Shown: in pieces, positions 20,434-30,664 of the stretch
Layout of the letters: each line of letters begins with the position of its first letter
How positions within the stretch are numbered: position 1 is the stretch's first letter
Source: Stenotrophomonas nitritireducens
GTDB taxonomy: Bacteria > Pseudomonadota > Gammaproteobacteria > Xanthomonadales > Xanthomonadaceae
NCBI RefSeq assembly: GCF_001431425.1
Contig: NZ_LDJG01000024.1
Span: 1-64,000 of the forward strand
Length of the DNA: 64,000 nucleotides
Reading direction: 5' to 3'
The notes under the pieces: generated by a model
Database searches by the model: none
What the model was told of the DNA's origin: nothing
Seen by the model: the letters and a program-made list of their open reading frames with translations, nothing else
Program-made: the position numbers and the translations under genes

Positions 20434-21972
20434 ATGATTTCCCCCCTCGTGCTTCGCCCCGGCCATGTTCCGCTGGCCCAGTGGCGCCAGATCTACCGCG
20501 GCGCCAGCGTGCGCCTGGACGCATCGGCGCAGGCCGCCGTGCTGCGCAGCGCGCAGGTGGTGGAAGCCATCGTCGCCAAGGGCGAGCCGGTGTACGGCAT
20601 CAACACCGGCTTCGGCAAGCTGGCCAGCGTGCGCATCGAGCGCGAGGACCTGGAAACGCTGCAGCGCAATATCGTGCTGTCGCATGCCGCCGGTGTCGGC
20701 GAGCCGATGCCGGCCAGCGTGGTGCGGCTGATGATGGCGCTCAAGCTCACCAGCCTGGCGCAGGGCGCCTCGGGCATCCGCACGCAGACGCTGGCGCTGC
20801 TGGAAGCGTTCCTGCAGCACGACTTCATCCCGATCATTCCGTGCCAGGGCTCGGTCGGCGCCTCCGGCGACCTGGCGCCGCTGTCGCACCTGGCCTCGGT
20901 GATGATCGGTGTCGGCGAAGCTTTCGTCGATGGCGTGCGGATGTCCGCCACCGATGCGCTCGCACGGATCGGCCATGCCCCGCTGACGCTCGGCGCCAAG
21001 GAAGGCCTGGCCCTGCTCAACGGCACCCAGTATTCGACCGCCTATGCGCTGGCCGGCCTGTTCGAGATCGAGACCGTGTTCCAGGCCGCGCTGGTCACCG
21101 GCGCGCTGTCGGTGGAAGCGGCCAAGGGGTCGGACACGCCGTTCGACCCGCGCATCCACAGCATCCGCGGCCAGCGCGGGCAGATCGCCACCGCCGCCGC
21201 GCTGCGCACGCTGATGGCCGGTTCGGCGATCCGCGAATCGCACCGCGACAACGACGTGCGCGTGCAGGACCCGTACTGCCTGCGCTGCCAGCCGCAGGTG
21301 ATGGGTGCGGCGTTCGACGTGATCCGCCAGGCCGCGACCACGCTGGAGATCGAGGCCAATGGCGTGTCCGACAATCCGCTGGTGTTCACCGACACCGGCG
21401 AGGCGCTGAGCGGCGGCAACTTCCACGCCGAGCCGGTGGCATTCGCCGCCGACATGTTGGCCATGGCGGTATGCGAGATCGGCTCGATCAGCGAACGCCG
21501 CATCGCCATGCTGGTGGATCCGGCGCTGTCCGGCCTGCCTGCGTTCCTGACCCCGAAGCCCGGCCTGAATTCCGGTTTCATGATCCCGCAGGTCACCGCC
21601 GCGGCGCTGGTCTCGGAGAACAAGCAGCGCGCCTATCCGGCCAGCGTCGATTCGATCCCGACCTCGGCCAACCAGGAAGACCACGTGTCGATGGCCGCGC
21701 ACGGCGCGCGCCGCTTGCTGGCGATGGCGGAGAACGCCGCCAATGTCGTCGGCATCGAACTGCTGGCCGCCGCGCAGGGCTGCGACTTCCACGCCCCGCT
21801 GCGCTCCAGCGACGCGCTGGAACAGGCTCGCGCCACCGTGCGCGCGCAGGTGCCGACCCTGCAGGACGACCGCTACTTCCACCCGGACATGGTCGCCGCC
21901 ACCGCGCTGGTGCGCGACGGCGCCCTCGCCCGCGGGCTGGAAAGCGTGCTACCGCAGGTGGAGGCCCTGTAA
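20434..21972 (+). CDS. hutH: Histidine ammonia-lyase HutH
   Basis: HutH removes ammonia from histidine to give urocanate, the first step and the source of the inducer. The 512-residue product starts at ATG 20434. The autocatalytic MIO cofactor forms from A143-S144-G145 in [14 protein letters not shown]. Other family marks are NTGFGKLA near 60, [11 protein letters not shown], and [15 protein letters not shown] in the C-terminal half. The length is standard. The 80-base gap to hutI is largely filled by a repeat, so the operon continues through it. Confidence 0.98.
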   Translation: MISPLVLRPGHVPLAQWRQIYRGASVRLDASAQAAVLRSAQVVEAIVAKGEPVYGINTGFGKLASVRIEREDLETLQRNIVLSHAAGVGEPMPASVVRLMMALKLTSLAQGASGIRTQTLALLEAFLQHDFIPIIPCQGSVGASGDLAPLSHLASVMIGVGEAFVDGVRMSATDALARIGHAPLTLGAKEGLALLNGTQYSTAYALAGLFEIETVFQAALVTGALSVEAAKGSDTPFDPRIHSIRGQRGQIATAAALRTLMAGSAIRESHRDNDVRVQDPYCLRCQPQVMGAAFDVIRQAATTLEIEANGVSDNPLVFTDTGEALSGGNFHAEPVAFAADMLAMAVCEIGSISERRIAMLVDPALSGLPAFLTPKPGLNSGFMIPQVTAAALVSENKQRAYPASVDSIPTSANQEDHVSMAAHGARRLLAMAENAANVVGIELLAAAQGCDFHAPLRSSDALEQARATVRAQVPTLQDDRYFHPDMVAATALVRDGALARGLESVLPQVEAL

Positions 21973-21988
21973 CGCCGGGCCTCGCCCC

Positions 21989-22040
21989 GCCGGGGCCTGC
22001 CCCGGCGACATGGCTTCAGCGGGGCTTTGCCCCGCCCTAC
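21989..22040. repeat. REP-like palindromes between hutH and hutG
   Basis: GCCGGGGCCTGCCCCGGC (21989-22006) is a near-perfect hairpin. AGCGGGGCTTTGCCCCGC followed by CCTAC (22018-22040) is a GTAG-headed REP-like element read on the - strand. Together they fill most of the 94-base hutH-hutG gap. They may stabilise segments of the polycistronic mRNA. Confidence 0.75.
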
Positions 22041-22066
22041 ATTCCACACCCTGCGGAGATGCGCAG

Positions 22067-22918
22067 ATGAACACCCCTCCCGACTGGCTGCAGGTCCACG
22101 AAGGCGACGCCCCGCTGATCGTCAGCTTTCCGCACACCGGCACCGAACTGCCCGACGAGCTCGCCGGCCATTTCGTTTCGCCGTGGCTGGCGCGGCGCGA
22201 TGCCGACTGGTGGGTGCACGAACTGTACGCCTTCGCACGCGGCCTGGGCGCCACCACCGTGCGTACCGCGGTCTCGCGCTCGGTGATCGACGTCAACCGC
22301 GATCCGTCCGGCGCCTCGCTGTATCCCGGGCAGAACACCACCGGCCTGTGCCCCACCACCACTTTCGACAACCAGCCGCTATACCGCGCCGGCCACGAAC
22401 CGGGCACGGCCGAGATCGCGCGCCGCCGCGACAGCTACTTCGCGCCCTATCACGCCGCGCTCGCCGCGCAGATCGCACGCCTGCGCCAGCGGCACCCGAC
22501 CGTGGTGGTCTATGACGCGCATTCGATCCGCTCGCACATCCCGCACCTGTTCGATGGCGAACTGCCGCAGTTCAACATCGGCAGCGCCGGTCCCAGCGGT
22601 GCGCCGGATACCTCCTGCGACAACGCGCTGACCGACGTGGTCGAGAACCTGTGCGCGATCAGCGGCATGAGCCATGTGCGCAACGGCCGCTTCAAGGGTG
22701 GCTGGATCACCCGCCACTACAGCAACACCGCCCATGGCGTGCATACGCTGCAGATGGAACTGGGCTGCCGCGGCTACATGCACGAACCGGCGCCCGAAGA
22801 CGTCGACGAGCACAGCTGGCCCACGCCCTACGACCCCGACCACGCCACCCCCGTCCGCAACACCTTGCAGCAAGTGCTTGGCGCTTGCCTGGAATTTGCT
22901 ACCCGGAGAAATGCATGA
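22067..22918 (+). CDS. hutG: N-formylglutamate deformylase HutG
   Basis: HutG hydrolyses N-formyl-L-glutamate to glutamate and formate, the last step of the five-step route. The 283-residue product starts at ATG 22067. Motifs of the N-formylglutamate amidohydrolase family are [46 protein letters not shown] and [10 protein letters not shown]. This is the Zn-dependent amidohydrolase type paired with HutF, not the arginase-like formiminoglutamase also named HutG in some bacteria. The stop overlaps the hutU start by ATGA. Confidence 0.97.
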   Translation: MNTPPDWLQVHEGDAPLIVSFPHTGTELPDELAGHFVSPWLARRDADWWVHELYAFARGLGATTVRTAVSRSVIDVNRDPSGASLYPGQNTTGLCPTTTFDNQPLYRAGHEPGTAEIARRRDSYFAPYHAALAAQIARLRQRHPTVVVYDAHSIRSHIPHLFDGELPQFNIGSAGPSGAPDTSCDNALTDVVENLCAISGMSHVRNGRFKGGWITRHYSNTAHGVHTLQMELGCRGYMHEPAPEDVDEHSWPTPYDPDHATPVRNTLQQVLGACLEFATRRNA

Positions 22919-24582
22919 CCCGCCACGACCCTACCCGCAGCCCGCGCGCACCGCGTGGCAATACGCTCAACTGCAAATCCTGGCAGACCGAAGCGCCGTT
23001 CCGCATGCTGCAGAACAACCTGGACGCCGAAGTGGCCGAGGATCCCGCCTCGCTGGTGGTCTATGGCGGCATCGGCCGCGCCGCACGCGACTGGGAGAGC
23101 TACGACAAGATCCTGGAAACGCTCAAGCGCCTGGACGACAACCAGACCCTGCTGGTGCAGTCCGGCAAGCCGGTCGGCGTGTTCCCCACCCATCCCGACG
23201 CGCCGCGCGTGCTGATCGCCAACTCCAACCTGGTGCCGCACTGGGCCAACTGGGAGCACTTCAACGAGCTCGATAAGAAGGGCTTGATGATGTACGGCCA
23301 GATGACGGCCGGCTCGTGGATCTACATCGGCTCGCAGGGCATCGTGCAGGGCACCTACGAAACCTTCGTCGAGATGGGCCGCCAGCACTACGGCGGCAGC
23401 CTCACCGGCAAGTGGATCCTCACCGCCGGGCTGGGCGGCATGGGCGGCGCGCAGCCGCTGGCCGCCTCGCTGGCTGGCGCCAGCTCGCTGACCATCGAAT
23501 GCCGCCAGAGCAGCATCGATTTCCGCCTGCGCACCCGCTACGTGGACGAGCAGGCCAGCGACATCGACGACGCGCTGGCGCGCATCGCCAGATACACCGC
23601 CGCCGGCGAAGCCAAATCCATCGCCCTGCTCGGCAACGCCGCCGAGATCCTGCCGGAACTGGTGCGTCGTGGCGTGCGCCCGGATGCGGTCACCGACCAG
23701 ACCAGTGCCCACGACCCGGTGCACGGCTACCTGCCGATCGGCTGGACGGTGGAGCAGTGGCTGGCCGAACAGAAGGCCAATCCGGAGCAGGTGCGCGACG
23801 CCGCCAAGGCCGCCATGCGCGTGCACGTGGAGGCGATGCTGGCCTTCCATGCCGCCGGCATCCCGACCGTGGACTACGGCAACAACATCCGCCAGATGGC
23901 CTTCGACGAGGGCCTTGAGAATGCCTTCGACTTCCCGGGCTTCGTACCGGCCTACGTCCGGCCGCTGTTCTGCCGCGGCGTCGGCCCGTTCCGCTGGGTC
24001 GCGCTGAGCGGCGACCCGGAAGACATCTACAAGACCGATGCCAAGGTGAAGGAGATCATCGCCGATGATCCGCACCTGCACCGCTGGCTGGACATGGCGC
24101 GCGAGCGCATCAGCTTCCAGGGCCTGCCGGCGCGCATCTGCTGGGTCGGGCTGGGCCTGCGCCACAAGCTCGGCCTGGCCTTCAACGAGATGGTCCGCAA
24201 CGGCGAACTGAAGGCGCCGGTGGTGATCGGCCGCGATCACCTGGATTCGGGCAGCGTCGCCTCACCCAACCGCGAGACCGAATCGATGAAGGACGGCAGC
24301 GACGCCGTGTCCGACTGGCCGCTGCTCAACGCCATGCTCAACGTCGCCGGCGGCGCCACCTGGGTAAGCCTGCACCACGGCGGCGGCGTGGGCATGGGTT
24401 ACAGCCAGCACTCCGGCGTGGTCATCGTCTGCGACGGCAGCGCCGAAGCGGACCAGCGCATCGCCCGCGTGCTGTGGAACGACCCCGGTACCGGCGTCAT
24501 GCGCCACGCCGACGCCGGCTACGACATCGCCATCGACTGCGCGAAGGAAAAGGGACTGGACCTGCCGGGTATTCTCGGCTGA
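22915..24582 (+). CDS. hutU: Urocanate hydratase HutU
   Basis: HutU hydrates urocanate to imidazolonepropionate using tightly bound NAD+ as an electrophile. The 555-residue product starts at ATG 22915, overlapping the hutG stop, with GGAGA just upstream inside hutG. Recognised by [26 protein letters not shown], the NAD-binding [28 protein letters not shown] and [16 protein letters not shown]. It is the last gene of the rightward hut arm; no histidine or urocanate permease follows. Confidence 0.98.
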   Translation: MTRHDPTRSPRAPRGNTLNCKSWQTEAPFRMLQNNLDAEVAEDPASLVVYGGIGRAARDWESYDKILETLKRLDDNQTLLVQSGKPVGVFPTHPDAPRVLIANSNLVPHWANWEHFNELDKKGLMMYGQMTAGSWIYIGSQGIVQGTYETFVEMGRQHYGGSLTGKWILTAGLGGMGGAQPLAASLAGASSLTIECRQSSIDFRLRTRYVDEQASDIDDALARIARYTAAGEAKSIALLGNAAEILPELVRRGVRPDAVTDQTSAHDPVHGYLPIGWTVEQWLAEQKANPEQVRDAAKAAMRVHVEAMLAFHAAGIPTVDYGNNIRQMAFDEGLENAFDFPGFVPAYVRPLFCRGVGPFRWVALSGDPEDIYKTDAKVKEIIADDPHLHRWLDMARERISFQGLPARICWVGLGLRHKLGLAFNEMVRNGELKAPVVIGRDHLDSGSVASPNRETESMKDGSDAVSDWPLLNAMLNVAGGATWVSLHHGGGVGMGYSQHSGVVIVCDGSAEADQRIARVLWNDPGTGVMRHADAGYDIAIDCAKEKGLDLPGILG

Positions 24583-24679
24583 TCGACCTCCTTCCAAGGC
24601 AGCCGCCGCAACCGGTGGCCGCCGTCGATGCATGCGTTGCGCCCTGTTATCTTCATGCTTGGACGCAAGGAGGGCCGGC

Positions 24680-25480
24680 ATGGGACGCAGACGGCGCAAC
24701 GACGGATTGATGGACGCCATGGCTGCGTTGCCGTGGCCAGCAGGCATCGCGGCCGGGATCCTCGGGTTCCTGGTACTCCGTCTTGGATTGCCTGCATGGC
24801 TGGGCGACGCCGGGCCATTTGCCGGCGCGCTTTCCCCGATGTCCGGCGTGCTGGCTTGTCTATGGCTGGCTGCCTGCCTGTTGGGCGCCCTCATTTCCGC
24901 TATCCGCAGCAGGAACCGCCGTCGCCTGCTCGACACCCGCACCGACCTGGAAAGCCTGTCCGCAACCGGCTGGCGCAATTTCGAACGCCTCGTAGGTGAA
25001 GCCTTCCGCCGGCAGAGCCATGCCGTTGAAGAGAACCACCACGGCGGCCCCGACGGCGGTATCGATCTGGTGCTGGTCAAGAACGGCCGCCGCATCCTCG
25101 TGCAATGCAAGCAATGGCGAAGCGAGCAGGTGGGCGTGGCCATCGTGCGCGAGATGTACGGCCTGCTTGTCCATCACCACGCCGACGCGGTGAAGATCGT
25201 CTCCACCGGCGCCTATACGGAAGCCGCAGCCGCCTTCGCGGCAGGCAAACCCATCGAACTGATCACCGGCGAACAACTGCTGGCGATGATCCGTGCAGTG
25301 CAACCGGCAGCGCCCACATCGGCATCCGCTACCGATGCACGGCAACCCGCCAGCGCATCGCCCACCCACGTGACGACCTGCCCGCGTTGCGGCGCTGCCA
25401 TGGTGGAGCGGCGCAACCGGCAAACCGGCGCCTTCTTTATGGGCTGCAGCCGTTTCCCGACCTGCCGGGGCACGGCCTGA
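24680..25480 (+). CDS. Membrane-anchored Mrr-type restriction endonuclease with C-terminal zinc ribbon
   Basis: A 266-residue protein. ATG 24680 has a full AAGGAGG site 6 bases upstream, which decides the start. Two membrane segments occupy about 16-36 and 53-75. A Mrr catalytic domain follows (about 90-215): GWRNFERLVGEAFRRQ, then D129 in GGIDLVLV and Q142-C-K144 in ILVQCKQW, which is the canonical D...QxK core. It ends with a four-cysteine zinc ribbon of the topoisomerase type (CPRCG...CSRFPTC). Mrr relatives cut modified or foreign DNA, but membrane-tethered forms have no settled function. It converges on the DoxX gene with a 9-base gap. Confident on domains, not on role. Confidence 0.8.
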   Translation: MGRRRRNDGLMDAMAALPWPAGIAAGILGFLVLRLGLPAWLGDAGPFAGALSPMSGVLACLWLAACLLGALISAIRSRNRRRLLDTRTDLESLSATGWRNFERLVGEAFRRQSHAVEENHHGGPDGGIDLVLVKNGRRILVQCKQWRSEQVGVAIVREMYGLLVHHHADAVKIVSTGAYTEAAAAFAAGKPIELITGEQLLAMIRAVQPAAPTSASATDARQPASASPTHVTTCPRCGAAMVERRNRQTGAFFMGCSRFPTCRGTA

Positions 25481-25489
25481 GGTGCACGC

Positions 25490-25909
25490 TCAGCGCGGCC
25501 GCCCGACCACCGCATAACGCCCGCCGCCGGTCACCGCCAGCAGCACCAGCCCGCCGGCAATGGACAGGTTCTTCAGGAACTGGGTCATGTTCATCGCGCG
25601 CTCGGCGCCTTCCATGCTCCAGAACGCATGGCCGAGCACGCCGGTGCCCAGCACGAACAGGACGAACAGCAGCGCCAGCAGCCGCACCTGGATCCCCAGC
25701 AGCAGGGCGATGCCGACCAGGAATTCCATGCAGACCGCCACACCGGCTGCCACCTGCGGCAGCGGTGCGTGCAGCGAGGCCATGTAGCCGACCGTGCCTT
25801 GGAAATCGGTCAGCTTGGCCCAGCCCGACACCACGAACAGCACCATCAACAGGATCCGCGCCAGCAGGATCAGCCCATCGCGGTTGCGTTCCACCCATCC
25901 ATCCAGCAT
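25490..25909 (-). CDS. DoxX family membrane protein
   Basis: A 139-residue integral membrane protein with four predicted helices. The start at 25909 gives MLDGWVERNRDGLILLARI, the usual DoxX beginning. LMVLFVVSGWAKLTDFQGT and a helix with the acidic residue in CMEFLVGIALLLG are typical of DoxX/DoxD relatives, some of which are thiosulfate:quinone oxidoreductase subunits or redox-stress proteins. Substrate unknown here. It is divergent from the CocE-like hydrolase, with 125 bases between the starts. Confidence 0.88.
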   Translation of the reverse strand: MLDGWVERNRDGLILLARILLMVLFVVSGWAKLTDFQGTVGYMASLHAPLPQVAAGVAVCMEFLVGIALLLGIQVRLLALLFVLFVLGTGVLGHAFWSMEGAERAMNMTQFLKNLSIAGGLVLLAVTGGGRYAVVGRPR

Positions 25910-26034
25910 GGCAGCACTCCCGGTCGTTTCCGGTATCTGACGACCGGCGTCGTAAGCGCGGCGTGACGTATCGGAACGGCCCTCCCGTGTCCGCGATATG
26001 GTATCCAGACGCATTCTTCGATCATCGACCGTCC

Positions 26035-28272
26035 ATGTCCCTGTCGCGCCTGCTGGGCCTGCTGCTGTTGCTCGCCACCGGAACCACCTTCGCCCGGCCG
26101 GCGACCGTTCCCATGCCGGCGCATCTGCTCGACGGGGGCATGGACGCGGCCATGCCTGGTTTCGCCCGACAGGTGATGGCGCACTACCGCGACGAGGATC
26201 GGAAGCGTTACCTGGGAACGCTGTTCCGCCTGCAGTCGGCCACCGGCCAGTATCCGCAGGCCATCGCCAGCATCCACGAACTGCGCCAACTGGGAGACCA
26301 TGCTGCTGGCCAGTCACCGCTGTTCCTGCAATACGAAATCCATGCCCTCGCCAGACAGCGCCAGGCCAACACGCACGCGTCCTATGCCGATGCCTGGCAA
26401 CAGGAATTCGCCGAACGGTTCGGAGCGCTCGACGAGCGCACCGCACTGCAGGCCGAGTTCGCCTTCGGCGGCTGGCTGCCGCGCATGCGCGACGAACTGG
26501 ATGCACAGATCGCCAGTGCCCGCGGCAAGCCGCGGCTGTCCATCGATGAAGCCATCGCCCTGGTCCGCGCGTGGCAGGTGCACGATGCCTATGCCGCGTT
26601 CCAGCCGTACTTCACCACTGCCCTGAAGGTGGATGACGCACGCCGCTACGCGATCGACCGCGACGCGATGGTGCGCACGCCCGACGGCGTGGAACTGGCC
26701 GCGCTGGTGGTGCGCCCGGAGACGGCGCCGCCTCTGCCGGTGCTGCTCACTTTCACGATCTATGCCAACGACGACTGGGCCTGGGCCGATGCCAAAAAGA
26801 TGGCCGCGCACGGCTATGCGGGCGTGGTCGCCTACAGCCGCGGCAAGGGCCGCAGCCGCGATGCCATCGTCCCCTTCGAACACGATGGCGCCGACGCCGC
26901 TGCGGCGATCGCATGGGCCGCGGCGCAGCCATGGAGCGACGGCCGCGTCGGCATGTACGGCGGCAGCTACAGCGGCTACACGCAATGGGCAGCGCTCAAG
27001 CAGCGACCGCCGGCGCTGAAGGCCATTGCCACCTCGGCCACGGCGGCGCCGGGCATCGACGTGCCGATGGAAGGCGGCGTCTTCCTGAATTTCATGTACC
27101 CGTGGCCCTTCTACGTCGCCGGCAACCGTTCGCTGGACGACGCCACCTACGGCGACAGCGAACGCTGGGAGAAGCTCAACCGCGAGTGGTACCGCAGCGG
27201 CCGCGCCTACCGCGAGCTGCCGCGCATCGACGCTGCCTCCAATCCGGTGTTCGAACGCTGGCTGCAACACCCGGTCTACGACGACTACTGGCAGGCGATG
27301 ACCCCACAGGGGCGCGAGTTCGCCGCCATCGACATCCCGGTGCTGGTCACCACCGGCTATTTCGACGGCGCGCAGATCGGTGCCCTGCACTACTTCCGCG
27401 AACACCTGCGCCAGCGCCCCGACGCCGACCACACCCTGCTGATCGGCCCCTACGAGCACTTCGCCATGCAGGCCGGCGTAGCGCCGGTGGTGCAGGGCTA
27501 CACGCCGGACGCCTCCGCGCGCCACGACCTGCAGGCACTGCGCCTGGCCTGGTTCGATCATGTATTCAAGGGCACGCCCAGGCCGGAACTGCTGGCCGAC
27601 CGCGTCAACTGGCAGGTGATGGGCGCCGACCGCTGGCGGCACGCCCCCACGCTCGAAGCGATGGCCACGCGCAGCGAACGCCTGTACCTGCTTCCCGGCG
27701 AGGCTTCGCACCGGCTGGCCGACGCACCGTCCGCTGATGCCGTCACCGTTCAGCGCGTGGATTTCACCGATCGCGGCGACGCCGGCTGGACGCCTTCGCC
27801 CACCGTGCTCAACCGCGAACTCGATCCGCACGCCGGGCTGGTGTTCCGCGGCGAACCGCTGCCGCACGACACCGAACTGGCCGGTCCGTTCGGCGGCGAA
27901 CTCGATTTCGTCCTCAACAAGGCCGATGCCGACATCGCCATCGGCATCTACGAACAGACCGCCGCCGGCGACTACCTCGATCTGGCCTGGTGGCTGCAAC
28001 GCCTGAGCCATGCCGCTGACCGCAGCCACCGGCAGCTGCTGCAGCCGGGCGCGCGGCAACGCCTGCGCATCGCCGACACCCGCCTGCTCGGCCGCCGTCT
28101 TGCCGCCGGCAGCCGGCTGGTCGTCACCGTCGGTGTCGTCAAGCAACCCGATCAGCAGCTCAATCTCGGCAGCGGCAGACCACCGGCCGACGAAACCCTG
28201 GCCGATGCCGGGCAACCCCTGGAGATCGGCTGGTTCGGCAGCAGTTATCTGGATTTCCCGGTGCGCGAATGA
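26035..28272 (+). CDS. Secreted CocE/NonD family hydrolase (X-Pro dipeptidyl-peptidase-like)
   Basis: A 745-residue alpha/beta hydrolase. A signal peptide occupies about 1-20 (SLSRLLGLLLLLATGTTFA). About 190 residues of unassigned helical sequence follow before the hydrolase domain starts near 210 (MVRTPDGVELAALVVRPE). The nucleophile is S311 in MYGGSYSGY, in the usual elbow. VLVTTGYFDGAQ and LLIGPYEHF carry the expected acid and base regions. The last 200 residues match the jelly-roll C-terminal domain of the X-Pro dipeptidyl-peptidase/CocE family. Members hydrolyse acyl-amides, esters or X-Pro peptides; the substrate cannot be told. No obvious operon partner. Confidence 0.88.
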   Translation: MSLSRLLGLLLLLATGTTFARPATVPMPAHLLDGGMDAAMPGFARQVMAHYRDEDRKRYLGTLFRLQSATGQYPQAIASIHELRQLGDHAAGQSPLFLQYEIHALARQRQANTHASYADAWQQEFAERFGALDERTALQAEFAFGGWLPRMRDELDAQIASARGKPRLSIDEAIALVRAWQVHDAYAAFQPYFTTALKVDDARRYAIDRDAMVRTPDGVELAALVVRPETAPPLPVLLTFTIYANDDWAWADAKKMAAHGYAGVVAYSRGKGRSRDAIVPFEHDGADAAAAIAWAAAQPWSDGRVGMYGGSYSGYTQWAALKQRPPALKAIATSATAAPGIDVPMEGGVFLNFMYPWPFYVAGNRSLDDATYGDSERWEKLNREWYRSGRAYRELPRIDAASNPVFERWLQHPVYDDYWQAMTPQGREFAAIDIPVLVTTGYFDGAQIGALHYFREHLRQRPDADHTLLIGPYEHFAMQAGVAPVVQGYTPDASARHDLQALRLAWFDHVFKGTPRPELLADRVNWQVMGADRWRHAPTLEAMATRSERLYLLPGEASHRLADAPSADAVTVQRVDFTDRGDAGWTPSPTVLNRELDPHAGLVFRGEPLPHDTELAGPFGGELDFVLNKADADIAIGIYEQTAAGDYLDLAWWLQRLSHAADRSHRQLLQPGARQRLRIADTRLLGRRLAAGSRLVVTVGVVKQPDQQLNLGSGRPPADETLADAGQPLEIGWFGSSYLDFPVRE

Positions 28273-28371
28273 CCTGCCGGGCCGATACGACGCAAAAAAA
28301 TGGAACCCGATCCGCTGCTTGCATCAATACTGCTATCTTCCGGGCTGGAATGAACGCAGGAAATCAATGGA

Positions 28372-29175
28372 ATGAGCGCGCAACCCCACCATCCTGACGG
28401 CCGTGTCGCGGTGCTTGTCGATTGCGACAACGTGCCGCCCGACATTCTCGAACACGCCCTTCTGATGGCCGCGCAGTTCGGACGCGTCGTCCTGCGTCGC
28501 GGCTACGGAAACTCCGGCACACTGAACAGCAGATGGCAGGATGCGCTGATTCGTTTCGCCTTCACCCCATATCTGCAGTACCAGTACGCCTCGGGCAAGA
28601 ACACGGCCGATATCGCGTTGGCACTCGACGCATTGGAAGCAATGTTCGATGGCCGCGTCGAAACCTTCTGTCTGGTCACCAGCGATTCCGACTTCGCCTA
28701 TCTTTCCCGCAAACTGCGCGAACGAGGGGCCACCGTCTGCATCGTCGGAGAGCCCAAGACTCCGGATGCCCTGCGCAACGCCAGTGATCAGTTCTTCGAA
28801 TGGACACGCCCGACTACGACAGTGGAACCCGTCGACGAGACCACAGCCAAGACATCGGTCAAGGTCGAAGCTCCCAAGCAGGAGACGGCCAAGGTCGACC
28901 CTTCACGCCCGCTACCCAAGCGTCGTCCACGCTTCGTTATCGAAGCGGTAGCCCTCCTTGCCGGCTCCACCTCGGATGGTAAGGTTTCCCTGGGTGCCTT
29001 GGGCCAATACCTGAAACGTACCGATCCGGCGTTCTCGCCAAAGCTCTACGGCCATTCCGGTCTTCTGGATATGCTCAAGACCTATGACCTGCTGGTGCCA
29101 CAGCAGGAAGTGGGTGGTCACTGGTCGGCCAGCGTGAAGCAGACCACCGAGCTCGAAGGTGCAGCGGAGCCCTGA
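28372..29175 (+). CDS. NYN domain protein with OST-HTH/LOTUS C-terminal domain
   Basis: A 267-residue probable RNA-binding or RNA-cleaving protein. The NYN (PIN-like) domain at about 10-145 shows the acidic sites: VLVDCDNVPP, GKNTADIALALDA and LVTSDSDFAYLSRKL. A charged linker (about 150-185) joins it to a C-terminal winged-helix OST-HTH/LOTUS module, IEAVALLAGSTSDGKVSLGA and DMLKTYDLL. LabA and human Limkain proteins share this pairing. The function of the bacterial form is unsettled. It is monocistronic, and its base use looks less GC-rich than its neighbours, so transfer is possible. Confidence 0.88.
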   Translation: MSAQPHHPDGRVAVLVDCDNVPPDILEHALLMAAQFGRVVLRRGYGNSGTLNSRWQDALIRFAFTPYLQYQYASGKNTADIALALDALEAMFDGRVETFCLVTSDSDFAYLSRKLRERGATVCIVGEPKTPDALRNASDQFFEWTRPTTTVEPVDETTAKTSVKVEAPKQETAKVDPSRPLPKRRPRFVIEAVALLAGSTSDGKVSLGALGQYLKRTDPAFSPKLYGHSGLLDMLKTYDLLVPQQEVGGHWSASVKQTTELEGAAEP

Positions 29176-29212
29176 AACCACGAAAATCGCGATTCATGCA
29201 CTGGACCGAACC

Positions 29213-29719
29213 ATGAACATGATCATCCGCGATGAACACCCTGGCGACGTCGATGCCATCGCCCGCCTCACCGAAGCCGCATTCGCCAATGCGCCGCATG
29301 GCAGCCACACCGAACACCTCATCGTCGCCGCCCTGCGCGAGGCCGGGCAGCTGAGCGTCTCGCTGGTGGCGCGGGAAGGCGACGATCTCATTGGCCATGT
29401 CGCGGTGTCGCCGGTGACGTTGTCCTCCGGTGACGCCGACTGGTACGGACTCGGTCCGATCTCGGTGCGTCCGGACCGGCAAGGCCGCGGCATCGGCTCG
29501 GCATTGATGGCTGAAGCCATCGAAAAGCTCAAGGCGATGGGCGGCGCCGGTTGCGTGCTGCTGGGCGATCCGGGCTACTACGCACGCTTTGGGTTCGAGG
29601 CATGCGGACAGTTGGTATTGCCCGGTGTGCCTGCGGAGTATTTCCAGGCGTTGCCGTTGGCCGATGGAGTACCCGCCGCTGAAGTCCGCTATCACAGCGC
29701 ATTCGAGGCGGGCGCCTGA
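29213..29719 (+). CDS. GNAT family N-acetyltransferase (YhbS-like)
   Basis: A 168-residue acetyltransferase. ATG 29213 is one of two close starts (the other is 29219). The acetyl-CoA pyrophosphate loop is RQGRGIGSAL in motif A, preceded by LGPISVRPD. LLGDPGYYARFGF at the C-terminal side is typical of the YhbS subgroup. The acceptor is unknown. It begins 37 bases after the NYN gene and may be co-transcribed. It converges on the L,D-transpeptidase gene. Confidence 0.9.
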   Translation: MNMIIRDEHPGDVDAIARLTEAAFANAPHGSHTEHLIVAALREAGQLSVSLVAREGDDLIGHVAVSPVTLSSGDADWYGLGPISVRPDRQGRGIGSALMAEAIEKLKAMGGAGCVLLGDPGYYARFGFEACGQLVLPGVPAEYFQALPLADGVPAAEVRYHSAFEAGA

Positions 29720-29831
29720 GCTGCTCGGCCATGGACGGGCTCACGACCCGCTTTCACAAGCTGCCCGGACATCAAGCTGATCTGCCACGCTGCCGCTTCG
29801 CCTGCCGTCGACCGATACGCCAACGCGCCCT

Positions 29832-30557
29832 TCAATGGCGGGCGCGTCGAACGCTTTTGCCACTGTTGCCCTGTGCGGTCGAGCGGCTCCGGGCGAACTC
29901 GGGAAAGGTCTCCGCCAGCGACGCCTTGTCCGGCAGGATGTAGAAAACCCCGCCCCGTTCGAACGTCTTGCGGACGACCTGCTCGTAGAACCCGGGCGAG
30001 ACGTTGATGCAGCCATGGGTGATGCGGTTGTCGTCCGGTGAAGGCGATGCGAGACGTTCAGGGCGCCTCTCGGACGGCACGCCGGTGGCGGTGGGATGGA
30101 TGGAGACCGCCGAATCGTAATCCACCCACAGCACGCGTCCGGCATCGATCGACGGGCCGAAACCGCCGACGAAGCGACCCGCGGGCGTCGTGCGATCCCG
30201 GCCCGGAATCTCGCGAAGCGCCAGGCCGGCGACACCGGGAGCAATGTGATCGCCGATTGCCGAGCCAAACAGCGCCGGCGCCGCGCCACGAAGCCTGCCG
30301 TCGCCACCGAACACCAGGATCTGTGCAGCGGCCTTGTCCATGATCGCGAAGGGATAGCCTTCGCTGTCCCTGCTTGCAACCACCCAGCCGGCGAGCTCGA
30401 TCACCGTGTCGGACACGTCCTGGCCCTGCGGAAGCTGATCGACGGACGCTTCCGCCTGCGTGGCGGCATCCTCGGCACTGGCCACGCCGATGCCCGCGCA
30501 TGCCAACACCACCAACAGCGCGCCATGAACGATCCGGACGGCAGCGTATCTGTACAT
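29832..30557 (-). CDS. Secreted L,D-transpeptidase family protein (YkuD fold)
   Basis: A 241-residue exported protein with an N-terminal signal peptide (about 1-28, ending near GVASAE). The YkuD catalytic motif is present as RITHGCINVSP with nucleophilic Cys, and an upstream His in SIHPTATG. Such enzymes cross-link peptidoglycan through mDAP residues or attach lipoproteins to it. Here the upstream gene on the same strand encodes an Lpp-like lipoprotein 107 bases away, which suggests a wall-attachment role. Start at 30557 is supported by the signal peptide; no better start is seen. Confidence 0.85.
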   Translation of the reverse strand: MYRYAAVRIVHGALLVVLACAGIGVASAEDAATQAEASVDQLPQGQDVSDTVIELAGWVVASRDSEGYPFAIMDKAAAQILVFGGDGRLRGAAPALFGSAIGDHIAPGVAGLALREIPGRDRTTPAGRFVGGFGPSIDAGRVLWVDYDSAVSIHPTATGVPSERRPERLASPSPDDNRITHGCINVSPGFYEQVVRKTFERGGVFYILPDKASLAETFPEFARSRSTAQGNSGKSVRRARH

Positions 30558-30664
30558 GCGGATGGAATGACTCCCTGGAACAAAGACCGTGTGATGGAAG
30601 GAAACCAGTGGCCTGCAAAGGCCACCGGTTCCTGATTCAGGCGTTACGAACGGTGCAAGAGCGG

